Source of the DNA: Arenibacter nanhaiticus | GTDB lineage: Bacteria > Bacteroidota > Bacteroidia > Flavobacteriales > Flavobacteriaceae | Assembly (NCBI RefSeq): GCF_900141935.1 | Contig: NZ_FQYX01000013.1 | Location: 40,152 to 104,151, forward strand | DNA length: 64,000 nucleotides | Direction of reading: 5' to 3' | Shown here: piece after piece, positions 47,627 to 58,300 of the stretch | Position numbering within the stretch: the stretch's first letter is position 1 | How the letters are laid out: each line of letters begins with the position of its first letter | Notes under the pieces: model-generated | Databases searched by the model: none | What the model was told of the DNA's origin: nothing | The model's input: the letters and a program-made list of their open reading frames with translations, nothing else | Position numbers and translations under genes: made by a program

Positions 47627-49210
47627 TTACCAACCCGGGTTTTGCGTTATCAAATCATTAGCTCCTATTTCCTGTTCTGGAATTGGCAACAGTTGGTGTT
47701 TAGAATCTACATAATTATTATAGCCATCTAAATAATAATTTTCTGTAATGTTCGTCCTTGTTGCTGGACTACCACTTCCGTAGATTGGCCAATCAGTATT
47801 TTCACTTCCATCCGCGGCTTGTAGTGCAGCTTTGGTTTCATTTACTTTTTCCTCCAATATCCCCCATCGGATTAAATCGTACTTACGAAGTCCTTCAAAA
47901 CACAGTTCCAAACGGCGTTCTTCCTGAATTAATGCTTCTGTAATTGGGCCAACCAATGGTGTTGCCTTTGCTCTGTTCCTTACTTGGTTTACGGCATCCA
48001 ATGCCGCTGCGGATCCAGGATTCAGTTTATTTTCAGCTTCGGCATACATTAATAGCACGTCAGAATATCTTAAGACAGGAAAATGATGTGGCCCGTAGCT
48101 ACCGGTTCCCCCACTTTCTAGGAACCTGCGATATTTTGATGCAGGATAAGCTGTTTGGTTAAATTGTGTTCTAAACTCACAATTATTGTTGTTTGGCACA
48201 TAGTAAGGAGAGACATTCCAAAGACCTCTTTCATCGGAAGGATCGTTTCTATAGGCCTCTGTCAATGTTATAGCGGCAGAAATTAAACCGTACCCTCTGT
48301 TATTACAGGAGCCATCGTCTACCCTCATTCCTATCGTTGACCCCAATTTATTGGATTGGTTCTGGTCCTGATTCCCAAAATAAAAACCTATTTGAAACAA
48401 TACTTCTTTAGTATCGTACTGTTCTGTTGCCAATTTATTAAAAATATCCTCATAGCTAGGGTTCAACTCCTGATAGCCATTCTCCATTACTTTTTTGGCC
48501 CAATCCCTTGCTTTTGTATAATAGTCACCATCATTGGTAAAGGGAGCTCCCGCCCTGAACAAATTCACTCTGGCTAACAATGCTTGTGCGGCATCTTTAC
48601 TGGCTCTCCCTGCCGTAGCCTCCTGAATCCTCGGCAAATTTTGCTCGGCATATTCCAAATCGGCAATGATTTGCGCATACACATCTACCCCTTTTGTTCT
48701 TGGCAATAATTGTTTTAGGGTGTTTTCCGTTGGCAATGGTATTCCTTCTATTCCTCCAAAGTTCTTTTGTAGTTCAAATAGCAGATAAGATCTTAAAAAA
48801 CGTGCTTCGGCCTCAAAAACAGCCTTAGAGGTTTCGCTGATGCCCGTTGAGTTTTCCAACTCGGCCAACATAATATTCGCAGCATATACCCCTTCATATA
48901 ATAAGGTCCAACTATCTAGAATCTGTGCATTGTTACTCGCAAAGCTATTCTCTAAAAAGAATCGGTTTACACTTCTATTCTCAAAGCCCTCATCTGTTAC
49001 TGCACTCGGATACATAGCATTAAGGATAGATTCTCTATAGGCCGCAACAAACCTACTGTAAACACCAGAAAGTCCGGCTAAGGCTCCAGCATCATTTTGA
49101 TAAAGAGTAGCAGATCCTAGGCCATCTTCTGGCAAGATATCTAATTGATCGTCACAACTTTGAAGAAACAATAGACTCGATAGGGCAAATATTAATATTT
49201 TTGATTTCAT
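47627..49210 (-). CDS. SusD/RagB-family surface glycan-binding lipoprotein (SusD1)
   Basis: A 527-residue SusD homologue with lipobox FLQSC (Cys19) followed by DDQLDILPEDGLG. It shows the family segments EAEARFLRSYLLFELQKNFGGIP-like (RFLRSYLLFELQKNFGGIEG) near residue 130, LPRTKGVDVYAQIIADLEYA, and the C-terminal RysD pattern: PVLRYSDVLLMYAEAENKL, RRLELCFEGLRKYDLIRWG and LLPIPEQEIGAN. It lies 11 bases after susC1. Confidence 0.95.
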   Translation of the reverse strand: MKSKILIFALSSLLFLQSCDDQLDILPEDGLGSATLYQNDAGALAGLSGVYSRFVAAYRESILNAMYPSAVTDEGFENRSVNRFFLENSFASNNAQILDSWTLLYEGVYAANIMLAELENSTGISETSKAVFEAEARFLRSYLLFELQKNFGGIEGIPLPTENTLKQLLPRTKGVDVYAQIIADLEYAEQNLPRIQEATAGRASKDAAQALLARVNLFRAGAPFTNDGDYYTKARDWAKKVMENGYQELNPSYEDIFNKLATEQYDTKEVLFQIGFYFGNQDQNQSNKLGSTIGMRVDDGSCNNRGYGLISAAITLTEAYRNDPSDERGLWNVSPYYVPNNNNCEFRTQFNQTAYPASKYRRFLESGGTGSYGPHHFPVLRYSDVLLMYAEAENKLNPGSAAALDAVNQVRNRAKATPLVGPITEALIQEERRLELCFEGLRKYDLIRWGILEEKVNETKAALQAADGSENTDWPIYGSGSPATRTNITENYYLDGYNNYVDSKHQLLPIPEQEIGANDLITQNPGW

Positions 49211-49221
49211 GTGTCTTTTTT

Positions 49222-52200
49222 TTAAAATGTTATGTTTAATCCTAGGCTAAAGGTCCTACTTACAGGGTATGACGAATAATCGACCCCAGGCATAATAGCA
49301 GATCTATTCACCGAAACATCAGGATCGAAACCACTGTAATCCGTCCAAGTAATTAGGTTTTGGCCCGAAAGAAAAATCGATAAACTATTAACTTGTAGTT
49401 TATCCAATACTTTTTTAGAGAAGGCATAAGACAGATTCACTGTTTTTAAACGAATATAAGATCCGTCCTCAATGACTCTAGAAGAGACATCTTCAAATCC
49501 TCTTCCCAGAGCTCTAAACATATCGGTATCTTGATTGGTTGGTGTCCATCTATTTTTTACAGAGGCATACTGATTTTGTGCACTATGAGTCATTTCTTCA
49601 AAAATTAACCTATTGGCATTCATTACATCATTACCATAGGACCATTGAAAAAAGGCACTTAGTTCTAATCCTTTATAAGAAAATGTATTTCCCAGACCAC
49701 CAAAATGCTTTGGCAATCCATTTCCTATAATTGTTTTATCATCAGGGGTAATTTTTCCATCGCCGTTCAAATCCTTATATTTTTCATCTCCTGGTTGACG
49801 TATAGGGGAACCGCCGTCATAATCTGGCTGACCGGCAATTAAGGTGTGCGAGGCATCGTCTTCATTATAATTTGCAAAGTCTTCTGGTTGGTATACCCCA
49901 TCGGAAATATACCCGAACATATTCCCCAATGGCTTTCCTTCCTCTACAATATATTGGTTGGAAGCATACCTCCAATAATAATTAGGGTTTCCAAAAATCG
50001 GCTTCCCTTCTGGCAAGGACAACACTTTGTTCTGGTTAAATGAGATATTAAAATCTGTCGTCCATCTAAAATTCTTAGATTTTACATTGCTGGTACTCAG
50101 GGCTAACTCCAAACCTCTGTTTCTTACGGTACCGCTATTTTTCCAAACGCTACTAATCCCTAAAGAAGGTGGGGTATCTGCATTGATCAACAGATCATCG
50201 GTAGTCTTTTCATAGACTTCGGCGGTTATGGCAATCCGACCGTTAAACAGCCCTAAGTCTACCCCCGCATTATATTGGGAAGTAGTCTCCCATTCTATAT
50301 CGGGATTAGCACCGCTAGAGGTAGGACGCTGTCCCAAAACTTCTGAACCATTTAAAAAATAGGACGCTAAATTAGACGTAAACAAGTCGAACCTTGCATC
50401 CCCTGGAATTCTGTCGTTCCCTGTTTTTCCATAGCCTCCTTTAAATTTAAGCTGAGAAATGAAGCCAAGATTTTTTATGAATTCTTCTTCCTCTGCTTTC
50501 CAAGAAAGCGCCAAGGAAGGAAAATATCCAATATTATGTCCTGGCCCAAATTTGGAAGATCCATCTCGCCTTATAGAAGCCGTTAATAAATATTTGTTGT
50601 CATAAGCATAGGTCAATCTCCCTAAAAGCGACTGTATTCTTTCTTCAGAACTCCCAATCAAATCATCTGTGCTAGACAAAGTGCCCTCATCCATTGCGTT
50701 GATTCCCTGACTTTCGGCATATTTCGGAATTTGTATAGAACGTATAAAGGTTCTAGTAATTTTTCTACTGTTAAGCGAGCTACCTACCAATACGTTTAAA
50801 TTGTGTTTCCCAAAAGAATTTCGATACGTCAAGGTATTGATATTAGACAAAGTCTTGTAGTTCTGGTAATCCATGGTTCCGTTAATTCCATTAATAGGAT
50901 TTATTAACCTTCCATAAACGGTATTACTATTATTAAAAACTCCCGTTTGTCTAAAATCTCCGTTATATCCGCCCTTGGCCTCAAAATCTAAATTCCGTGT
51001 GATTCTATATTTTACAGAAAGATTGGCGATAAATTGATTTGTTTCTCTTTTTCGGTATTCATTGTTCAAGGACACTATTGGGTGCCAGTTAAAAATGTTA
51101 TTGACATCGAACTCATCTGGATTAATCCCGTACAAAGGATTGCTATCTCCATAATCCTTAAACTTGTTCACCACATTTGGATACGTTATAAGGTTTCTCA
51201 TAAATGAATAAGAAGAAGTTCCTTCGGTATCAAGCCCCAACCTTTCTGTATTGGCATATATAGTGTTTAAATTAAAGTCTAGTTTATCATTAACTTTATG
51301 TCTAAGGTTTAACCTACCGTTAATCTTCTTAAATTCGGATTTAAGCAAGGTTCCTTCGTCATTCACAAGATTAATCGAAGCGTCCAATTTTGTCGCTTCA
51401 CTTCCACTAGCCACCTTCATGGTATGCGATTTGGTATACGCCGTTTTAAAAGCTTCATCTTGCCAATTGGCTGTAGGAGCATTTAGATAATCTTCTACCC
51501 CACCAACAACGGCCCCGCTATCATCCCCGAAAAACTTTTCAGATGCTGAAGACGGATTGATCTCATCGGCCAATTTCACAAATTCATAAGCATCTAGTAC
51601 CTCTAGTTTATTGGCAACGTTTTTTACATCGAGCCTTGTTTCGTACGAGATTCTGGTTTTTCCAGATTTTGCCTGTTTGGTAGTAATCAGCACCACTCCG
51701 TTAGCACCCCGTGCCCCATAAATAGCAGTTGCAGAGGCATCTTTTAGGATATCGATGCTTTGGATATCCGTAGGGTTTAAAATACCGGGATTAAAATTTT
51801 CTATAATAAAACCATCCAAGACATACAGTGGGGAATTATCTCCATTAATAGTATTCCCTCCTCTAATGGTTATCTGAAGTCCAGCTCCAGGTTCTCCAGT
51901 ATCGGAACCCACCTGAACCCCTGTAACTCTACCTGCCAAAGCTTGGTCAAAGTTAGCTACAGGTGCCTCGGTCAACTTATCCATTTTCACGGAGGCGACC
52001 GAACCTGTCAAGTCTTTTTTCCGAACGGTCCCGAATCCTACCACAACCACATCGTCCAATTGTTGGAAATCTGGATCTAATCCTATATTATAGGTCGATT
52101 TTTCGCCTTGAATGAGTACCACCTTTGTAGTATAGCCAACATAACTAATAGTTATGGAAGCTCCCTGATTGACCTGAATGGTATAGTTCCCATCAAAATC

Positions 52201-52401
52201 TGAAGTGACCCCATTTTTTGTTCCTGTCTCCATTACGGTTGCGCCCGGTAGTGGAATCCCTACCTCATCGGAAATGACCCCCTGAATGGTTTTTACCTGG
52301 GCCTGAGCCGAAAAGCTGCACAAGACCCCACATAGAATCATCAGAAAAACGAGTAGATCGCTTTTCCGTTTCTTAATAAAAAGTGTCAATTGATTTTTCA
52401 T
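49222..52401 (-). CDS. SusC/RagA-family TonB-dependent transporter (SusC1)
   Basis: A 1059-residue outer-membrane importer. The signal peptide (FLMILCGVLCSFSAQA) follows a basic n-region. A regulatory-like domain (IQGVISDEVGIPLPGATVME) leads to the TonB-box region DDVVVVGFGTVRKKDLTGS, the plug (ITIRGGNTINGDNSPLYVLD, IQSIDILKDASATAIYGARG) and a barrel ending in TFSLGLNITF. First gene of the susC1-susD1-DUF5017 operon, with the putative HTCS operator just upstream. It is clearly different in sequence from SusC2, suggesting different oligosaccharides or sulfation states. Confidence 0.96.
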   Translation of the reverse strand: MKNQLTLFIKKRKSDLLVFLMILCGVLCSFSAQAQVKTIQGVISDEVGIPLPGATVMETGTKNGVTSDFDGNYTIQVNQGASITISYVGYTTKVVLIQGEKSTYNIGLDPDFQQLDDVVVVGFGTVRKKDLTGSVASVKMDKLTEAPVANFDQALAGRVTGVQVGSDTGEPGAGLQITIRGGNTINGDNSPLYVLDGFIIENFNPGILNPTDIQSIDILKDASATAIYGARGANGVVLITTKQAKSGKTRISYETRLDVKNVANKLEVLDAYEFVKLADEINPSSASEKFFGDDSGAVVGGVEDYLNAPTANWQDEAFKTAYTKSHTMKVASGSEATKLDASINLVNDEGTLLKSEFKKINGRLNLRHKVNDKLDFNLNTIYANTERLGLDTEGTSSYSFMRNLITYPNVVNKFKDYGDSNPLYGINPDEFDVNNIFNWHPIVSLNNEYRKRETNQFIANLSVKYRITRNLDFEAKGGYNGDFRQTGVFNNSNTVYGRLINPINGINGTMDYQNYKTLSNINTLTYRNSFGKHNLNVLVGSSLNSRKITRTFIRSIQIPKYAESQGINAMDEGTLSSTDDLIGSSEERIQSLLGRLTYAYDNKYLLTASIRRDGSSKFGPGHNIGYFPSLALSWKAEEEEFIKNLGFISQLKFKGGYGKTGNDRIPGDARFDLFTSNLASYFLNGSEVLGQRPTSSGANPDIEWETTSQYNAGVDLGLFNGRIAITAEVYEKTTDDLLINADTPPSLGISSVWKNSGTVRNRGLELALSTSNVKSKNFRWTTDFNISFNQNKVLSLPEGKPIFGNPNYYWRYASNQYIVEEGKPLGNMFGYISDGVYQPEDFANYNEDDASHTLIAGQPDYDGGSPIRQPGDEKYKDLNGDGKITPDDKTIIGNGLPKHFGGLGNTFSYKGLELSAFFQWSYGNDVMNANRLIFEEMTHSAQNQYASVKNRWTPTNQDTDMFRALGRGFEDVSSRVIEDGSYIRLKTVNLSYAFSKKVLDKLQVNSLSIFLSGQNLITWTDYSGFDPDVSVNRSAIMPGVDYSSYPVSRTFSLGLNITF

Positions 52402-52444
52402 TTTTATTTTGGTTTGATTTTAGTTTGGTTATTAATTTCAAGTA

Positions 52445-52515
52445 TAAAATTATAGAGATGCTCGATGAAAAATGAGGGGGTTTGGGTTCATTTGGGAGGG
52501 GTCTAGTGTTCATTT
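52445..52515 (-). promoter_or_regulatory. putative HTCS operator and -7 box of susC1
   Basis: On the minus strand: AAATGAACAC (52515-52506), 12 bases, AAATGAACCC (52493-52484), then 31 bases and TAATTTTA (52452-52445), a TAnnTTTR -7 box about 43 bases before the ATG. The 22-bp period puts both repeats on one face of the helix. The same layout precedes susC2. Confidence 0.65.
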
Positions 52516-52733
52516 CACCTGAAAAGTTGATTTTTAACACCCTAAATACCTATAAACCAATAATTCATTAACATTTGACGCAACCAATACGGCGCACATT
52601 AAATTTTGATAAATATTAGATTTGACGGTTTCAGAAGAGAAACGTACTTAAGGCAACATCTTTTGATTCCTATTGCCCTCTGATTCTATATCTAGAAAAG
52701 GGACTGGGAACCATTATTTTGTTCATATTTTTT

Positions 52734-52813
52734 GCGTTAGGGACCGCGGCGGCATCCCCGCAGCAAAGCAAGGGATATAGACAAGGGCCCGCCCGACGAA
52801 GGAGGGAACGCCC
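52734..52813 (+). repeat. dispersed 80-bp structured repeat, copy D
   Basis: Begins GCGTTAGGGACCGCGG and ends GAGGGAACGCCC. Its central loop reads GCAAAGCAA where copy A has GCGGAGCAA. It sits in the 658-base gap between the susC1 promoter and the HTCS stop. The stretches 52516-52733 and 52814-53059 hold nothing else that I can recognise. Confidence 0.9.
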
Positions 52814-53059
52814 AAAATACAACAACATGAACTATTGATTTTTAAAGGCGAACCGACTTCAACACGAACAATTGGAAAATAAAACATCCTACCTATTAGT
52901 GTTTTAAAAAAAGAGGACAGTCCAAATCATATTTAGAAAGCCCTATTCCTTTTTTATATAAAAATTTCAATATTTTCTAACTTAAAAAAGGACATCGTTC
53001 TTTTCGCTCCTTTCTTCAAGATTACCTAGACAATAATTGCCTCCGAAAGATGGAACCTA

Positions 53060-56000
53060 TTAACTAATATGGCTTTTTTCTGTCTTACGCTCACTGTGGT
53101 TCAACCGGTACTCCGAAGGCAACTCATTGAACACTTTTTGAAACGACTTTCTAAAGTGCTTCAAATCATTAAAGCCAAGGTCAAAGGCAATTTCAGAAAT
53201 ATTCAATTGCGATTGCAAGATCAGTTGCCCCGCTCTTTTAAGTTTCACCGTTCTAATAAATTCCGTTATCGACTGGTTGGTGAGCGCCTTCAGTTTTCTG
53301 TATAGGGCAGAGCGACTCATATTCATCTCCATTATAAAGTCATTGATCGTAAACTCTTGGTTCGATATATTTTCTTCTACTAATTTAATCGCCTTTTGCA
53401 AAAACAATTCGTCGGGTGAGGTAGCCGTTAATTCCTTAGGTTCTAGAATAATATCTTTTTTGAATTTGTCAATTAGAAATTTCCTAGAATTAAGTATGTT
53501 ATTTACGCGTAACTCCAATAAGTTTGCATCGAAAGGCTTGGTGATATAAGCATCGGCACCCGTGGTAAAACCAGTTTTCTGGGCCTCTTCCGAGGTTTTT
53601 GCAGTTAACAAGAGGACCGGAATGTGACTGGTGGTAATATTTGATTTAATCCTATTACATAATTCTACCCCATCCATAACGGGCATCATGACATCGCTAA
53701 TTATTAAATCTACCTTTTGGTTATTCGCTATTTCTACAGCGCTAGCGCCATTTTCAGCCTCTAAGATATTATAATTACTTTCAAAAATAGTTTTGATGAA
53801 CGCCCGTACTTCCATATTATCCTCAACTAAAAGAATGGTTGCAGAAACGGTATCAACAGTAGTGCTTGCTTCTTCCTCTTTTATTTCTTCCTCGATCAAT
53901 TCGTTCACCAAAAAACTTGGCTTATTAAAATATTGAGAGCTGGAGCCCAACTCTTCTTCGGTATTGGATATGATTTGATCTTCGTTTAAATGATCTTTTC
54001 CCATAGGTAACAATACTACGAATGCCGTTCCTTGTCCTACCTTGCTTTTGGCTTTTATAGTTCCTTGGTGAAGTTCAACAAGACTCTTGGTAAGGGCCAG
54101 CCCTATTCCCGTTCCAGAGCGTGTATTCTCATCTTGCCCCAACTGAAAAAATCGATCAAAAATAAATTTCTGATTTTTTTTAGGAATCCCTTTCCCATTA
54201 TCCTCTACCACCAGCTTTAAAAATTCTGTCGGAGTACCTTTGCGTTTTCTTTTGGTAACCAGGCTAAGGGTTATTGTTATTTTTCCCTTGTCAGGCGTAA
54301 ATTTAAAAGCATTGGACAAGAGGTTGAAAATTATTTTTTTCAAATTTATTTTATCAAACCACAGCTCAATAGTATCGGAAAATGGCTCAAAGGAATACTC
54401 TATTTCCCTTATTCTTGCCAATTCTTCGAACGACAGTTTAATATTTTCTATAAATGGAACAATATTCTCCTTGGATGCCTGCAACTGTAATTTCCCGGAA
54501 TCGCTTTTTCTAAAATCCAATAATTGATTGATTAGCTGCAACAGGACACTAGCGTTTCTATGCATTATCTCGTGCTGTCGTTGCACGAAGGAATCCCCAG
54601 ATTTATTGCTCAACATTCGCTCCAAGGGCCCAATAATCAAGGTTAAAGGCGTTCTAAAATCATGGGAAATATTAGTAAACAACCGCAATTTCATTTGATT
54701 TATTTCTTCTATCCGCTCTTTTTCCAAGCGTTCTTGCTTTAGTTCATTTTTCTCGTGCATCCTTATGAGACTATATCTTCTTATGGCCAAAATAGCGGCC
54801 ACCAATAAAATAGCATAAATGAGATAGGCCCACCAGGTTTCCCAAGGTGCAGGTAATATTTTTATTATTATGGAGGTTCCCTTTTCATTCCATAAACCAT
54901 CACTATTTGAAGCTTTTACTTTAAAAACATAATCTCCATGATCTAAATTGGTATATGTTGCCGACCGATTATTCCCAATATAGATCCATTCCTCATCAAA
55001 GCCTTCCAATTTATAGGCATATTGGTTTTTACTAGGCTGAGAATAACTGAGGGCCACAAAGTTGAAGTTAAAATCATTTTGATTATACTTTAACTTTATA
55101 GACTCTCTGCTAAAATCGCCATCTACAAACGGTTTATTATTAACATGCATCGCAGTTATCTTCACCGGGGGTATAAAGGCATTTTCTACCAGATCGTCCG
55201 GATTAAAGTAATTAAGTCCGTTGGTCCCGCCAAACACAAGATCTTCATTCGCTAATTTCGTATAGGATCCATAGTTAAATTCGTTCCCTAAGAGCCCGTC
55301 CGAAACATCGAAATTTTTAAACTGAAACGATGCTAGGTTTAATCTGCTTAGACCGTTATTGGTACTCACCCATAAATTATTCAGGTCATCGGGCAGTATA
55401 CCGTACACAACCTCATTGGGCAATCCGCTTGTACGTCCGTATTTAACGCTCCTTTTGATTTCGGCATCGTAATAGTACAATCCATCGCCCTCGGTACCAA
55501 TCCAAATATTGTTCTTTGGATCTTGGTAAACACTAAGAACGGCACTTATATTATAAGCGTCTTGCTCGTCTTTCTTATATATCACCGGAACTATGGTTTG
55601 ACTCAGGAGATTAATTTTTGCCAAGCCGTTACTCCCACCGACCAGCAGCACGTCCTTATCGGAAGTTTTGGCAATGGTGTATATAATGGTCCCTAGGACA
55701 TCATCGGAATCTTTAATCCTGTGAAAGGACTTTTTCTGGTTATCAAAAACATTTAAGCCCCCTCCCGAGGTACCTATCCAAATATTGTTCTTGTGGTCCT
55801 CGAAAAGGGAAATCACCCTGTTGTTACTTAAACTAGTACTATCTCCAGGTATATTTTTATATTTTTTAAAATTGAAAGGTTTCTTTTTTGGGTCCAGAAA
55901 ATTAAGTCCGCCGTCGTGGGTGCCGATCCAAAAATTCCCAGATCGAGTTTGGATCATAGCTTTAACATTATCTGTACTAAGGCTTCTAGGATCTTTTTCG

Positions 56001-57223
56001 TTATGCTTATAATAGGTAAAAAGTCCGGTTTCCCTATTCATAAAATTAATTCCCCCTCCTTCGGTAGCGATCCACAGATTTTGTTCCTCATCTTCAATGA
56101 TAGAGCTGGTTACCTTATAATTAAGCTTTGTTCTATTAGCTCCAGAAGAGATGCCCTTAAAAAGGTCATAGCTCCGATCATAATAATTTATCCCTCCGGC
56201 ATAGGTCCCTATCCAAAGATCTCCTTTCGTGTCCTGTAAAATTTTATAGATAGAATTCTGACTTAAACTTGTGGGATCGTTTTCGTCGTGTACGTAATGA
56301 GAGATTAGGTTTAGGTCCTTATTAATTACATAGAGTCCGTTATAGGTACCCACCCATAAATTCCCCAAATAATCCTGCTCCAAACTTCTAATTTCATCGG
56401 TGATTTGGTTTAATCCGGAAGACGCGATGCGAAATGATTCAAACTTATCGCGTTCTTTATTAAACAGAGAAAGACCATTATTATCTCCCAGCCAAAGATT
56501 TTTGTTTTGATCTTCAAAAAGCACCGGGATATAATTCATGTTTATTTCAGTTTTCTTATCCTTGGGATAATAGTACTTTTTAAAATGGTTTGTTTCCGAA
56601 TTGTAAACATCAATATTATTCAAGTTACATATCCAAAGCGTTCCATCGGTTGTTACTAGTAACGACCTGATTTTAGTAATTGTATTCTCCTTAAAATTGT
56701 TTTTTTCGGTTTGAAAAGAAACAAACTCCCCGCTATTGACATTAAATTTCTCTAGGCCGTAGTTGGTACCCAACCATAAATTCCCGTTCCCATCAGAAAC
56801 AATGTCCCAAATTTCAGTATTGGCAACACTACTTCTATTGGAAGGCAAAGAAATTCTTTCGAACCGGTCCTCCTCTGAAAGATATTTATTTAAACCATAA
56901 TTAGTACCTACCCATAGCGTTCCTTCCTCATCTTGGAATAGGGACCTTATATAACTATTGCTAATACTATATGGATCTACGGAATTATGCCTGTAGGTTT
57001 TAAAAGAATGTCCATCATATTTATTCAGTCCATCCCTAGTGCCAAACCACAAAAACCCCTTATTATCCTGCAAAATCTCCAATACGGAACTTTGCGACAA
57101 GCCTTCGGCAATAGAGAAGTGTTTAAATTTTAATGTTTTTTGTTCTCTGCTCTCAATTTGACCAAAAACTGAGGATATTATTAAATTAAAAAAAAGAAAT
57201 AATAAGTGATTTCTTAACTTCAT
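53060..57223 (-). CDS. hybrid two-component system regulator (HTCS), PUL activator
   Basis: One-protein sensor and transcription factor of 1387 residues in the inner membrane. Order: signal peptide (to about 22); two seven-bladed Reg_prop propellers (about 30-690, repeats like LWVGTNYGLNKY); Y_Y_Y domain (about 715-785); membrane helix (WWAYLIYAILLVAAILAI, about 795-815). The histidine kinase has His854 in NISHDFRTPL and the N, G1 and G2 boxes NLLSNAFKF, EDNGKGIP and GTGIGLALTKS. A receiver has Asp1177 in ISDVMMPVMDG and Lys in ITKPF, and the AraC-type helix-turn-helix domain is about 1285-1380. By family knowledge it binds a lyase-released oligosaccharide in the periplasm and activates susC transcription. 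It lies 57 bases after the LacI gene, same strand. Confidence 0.96.
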   Translation of the reverse strand: MKLRNHLLFLFFNLIISSVFGQIESREQKTLKFKHFSIAEGLSQSSVLEILQDNKGFLWFGTRDGLNKYDGHSFKTYRHNSVDPYSISNSYIRSLFQDEEGTLWVGTNYGLNKYLSEEDRFERISLPSNRSSVANTEIWDIVSDGNGNLWLGTNYGLEKFNVNSGEFVSFQTEKNNFKENTITKIRSLLVTTDGTLWICNLNNIDVYNSETNHFKKYYYPKDKKTEINMNYIPVLFEDQNKNLWLGDNNGLSLFNKERDKFESFRIASSGLNQITDEIRSLEQDYLGNLWVGTYNGLYVINKDLNLISHYVHDENDPTSLSQNSIYKILQDTKGDLWIGTYAGGINYYDRSYDLFKGISSGANRTKLNYKVTSSIIEDEEQNLWIATEGGGINFMNRETGLFTYYKHNEKDPRSLSTDNVKAMIQTRSGNFWIGTHDGGLNFLDPKKKPFNFKKYKNIPGDSTSLSNNRVISLFEDHKNNIWIGTSGGGLNVFDNQKKSFHRIKDSDDVLGTIIYTIAKTSDKDVLLVGGSNGLAKINLLSQTIVPVIYKKDEQDAYNISAVLSVYQDPKNNIWIGTEGDGLYYYDAEIKRSVKYGRTSGLPNEVVYGILPDDLNNLWVSTNNGLSRLNLASFQFKNFDVSDGLLGNEFNYGSYTKLANEDLVFGGTNGLNYFNPDDLVENAFIPPVKITAMHVNNKPFVDGDFSRESIKLKYNQNDFNFNFVALSYSQPSKNQYAYKLEGFDEEWIYIGNNRSATYTNLDHGDYVFKVKASNSDGLWNEKGTSIIIKILPAPWETWWAYLIYAILLVAAILAIRRYSLIRMHEKNELKQERLEKERIEEINQMKLRLFTNISHDFRTPLTLIIGPLERMLSNKSGDSFVQRQHEIMHRNASVLLQLINQLLDFRKSDSGKLQLQASKENIVPFIENIKLSFEELARIREIEYSFEPFSDTIELWFDKINLKKIIFNLLSNAFKFTPDKGKITITLSLVTKRKRKGTPTEFLKLVVEDNGKGIPKKNQKFIFDRFFQLGQDENTRSGTGIGLALTKSLVELHQGTIKAKSKVGQGTAFVVLLPMGKDHLNEDQIISNTEEELGSSSQYFNKPSFLVNELIEEEIKEEEASTTVDTVSATILLVEDNMEVRAFIKTIFESNYNILEAENGASAVEIANNQKVDLIISDVMMPVMDGVELCNRIKSNITTSHIPVLLLTAKTSEEAQKTGFTTGADAYITKPFDANLLELRVNNILNSRKFLIDKFKKDIILEPKELTATSPDELFLQKAIKLVEENISNQEFTINDFIMEMNMSRSALYRKLKALTNQSITEFIRTVKLKRAGQLILQSQLNISEIAFDLGFNDLKHFRKSFQKVFNELPSEYRLNHSERKTEKSHIS

Positions 57224-57280
57224 TTGGTTGGTATTTTAAATGCAAAAAATGTAATAATTATTGCTTGCACTAAAGCTACT

Positions 57281-58300
57281 TTATTTGATTGACGATCTTC
57301 GTTCTATCAAACTTGGCTTTAATACAATGGTCTCCTTCATAATCTCTTTAGCCTTATTTTCTATTTGGGAAACCAACAGGTTGGTTGCCAACCTACCCAT
57401 CTCAAAACCAGGCTGATCAATAGTAGTTAAGGATGGTTCCATGATCCCTGAAATAGGTTCGTTACTAAAACCTACGATCGCAATATCATGGGGAATTTTA
57501 ATTCCTTTCTCCTTAAAATATTGCATCGCTCCAATCGCGGCAACGTCATTGGCCGAAAATAAGCCGTCGACCTTGGTGTTAAGAGCAAGAATAGATTTCG
57601 CACTTTCAGCACCATCCTTCTCCATCAATCTAGAACTAAACACCATTTCTTCTTTAAAGGGGATATGATATTTCTCTAAGGCTTTTTGATATCCCTTAAA
57701 TCTATTCTTATAAATTTCTACATTCTGAGGCCCGGATAAATGGGCTATATTTTTACATCCTTGCACAATTAGGTGCTCCGTTGCCTCAAATCCAGCTCGG
57801 AAATCATCGATCAATACCGTGTTATAACCGGGAATATCACAATGTCTATCAAAAAACACCAAAGGCACCCCCCTATTTTTTAATCCTTGAAAATGGTCGT
57901 AATTTTCTGTTTCCATCGATATAGAAACCATAACGCCATCTACTCGGTTGGCCAAAAGAGTGTTGACTAAATTTTGTTCGCGTTCTAACTGCTCCAAGGA
58001 TTGACAAATAAAGACATGATATCCGGCCTCATAGGCAGTTTCCTCTATTCCTGCAATCGCGGAAGAAAAGAAATGACGCGAAATCCTAGGAACTATTATA
58101 CCGATAGTATGCGTTCTACTGGTACGTAAACTAGATGCCAAAAGATTTCTCTGGTACCCCATTTCATTAGCAGCAGCAATAATTTTGTCCTTGGTCTTCT
58201 GCGTAACCCTTGGACTATTGTTTAATGCCCTAGATACCGTAGAACTATTAATATTTAGTTTTTTGGCGATATCATGTATCGTTATTTTATTGTTTTCCAT
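57281..58300 (-). CDS. LacI-family transcriptional regulator
   Basis: The 339 residues have an N-terminal helix-turn-helix (TIHDIAKKLNINSSTVSRAL, residues 7-26) with hinge helix (NLLASSLRTSRT, about 52-63). The periplasmic-binding-like effector domain has GIIVPRISRHFF near 68 and ends with the typical TTIDQPGFEMGRLATNLL segment. It is divergent from kduI, with a perfect palindrome centred on AATCGATT between them. The simplest reading is a repressor of kduI-kduD-DUF4861 responding to a uronate catabolite. It is probably co-transcribed with the HTCS gene. Confidence 0.95.
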   Translation of the reverse strand: MENNKITIHDIAKKLNINSSTVSRALNNSPRVTQKTKDKIIAAANEMGYQRNLLASSLRTSRTHTIGIIVPRISRHFFSSAIAGIEETAYEAGYHVFICQSLEQLEREQNLVNTLLANRVDGVMVSISMETENYDHFQGLKNRGVPLVFFDRHCDIPGYNTVLIDDFRAGFEATEHLIVQGCKNIAHLSGPQNVEIYKNRFKGYQKALEKYHIPFKEEMVFSSRLMEKDGAESAKSILALNTKVDGLFSANDVAAIGAMQYFKEKGIKIPHDIAIVGFSNEPISGIMEPSLTTIDQPGFEMGRLATNLLVSQIENKAKEIMKETIVLKPSLIERRSSIK

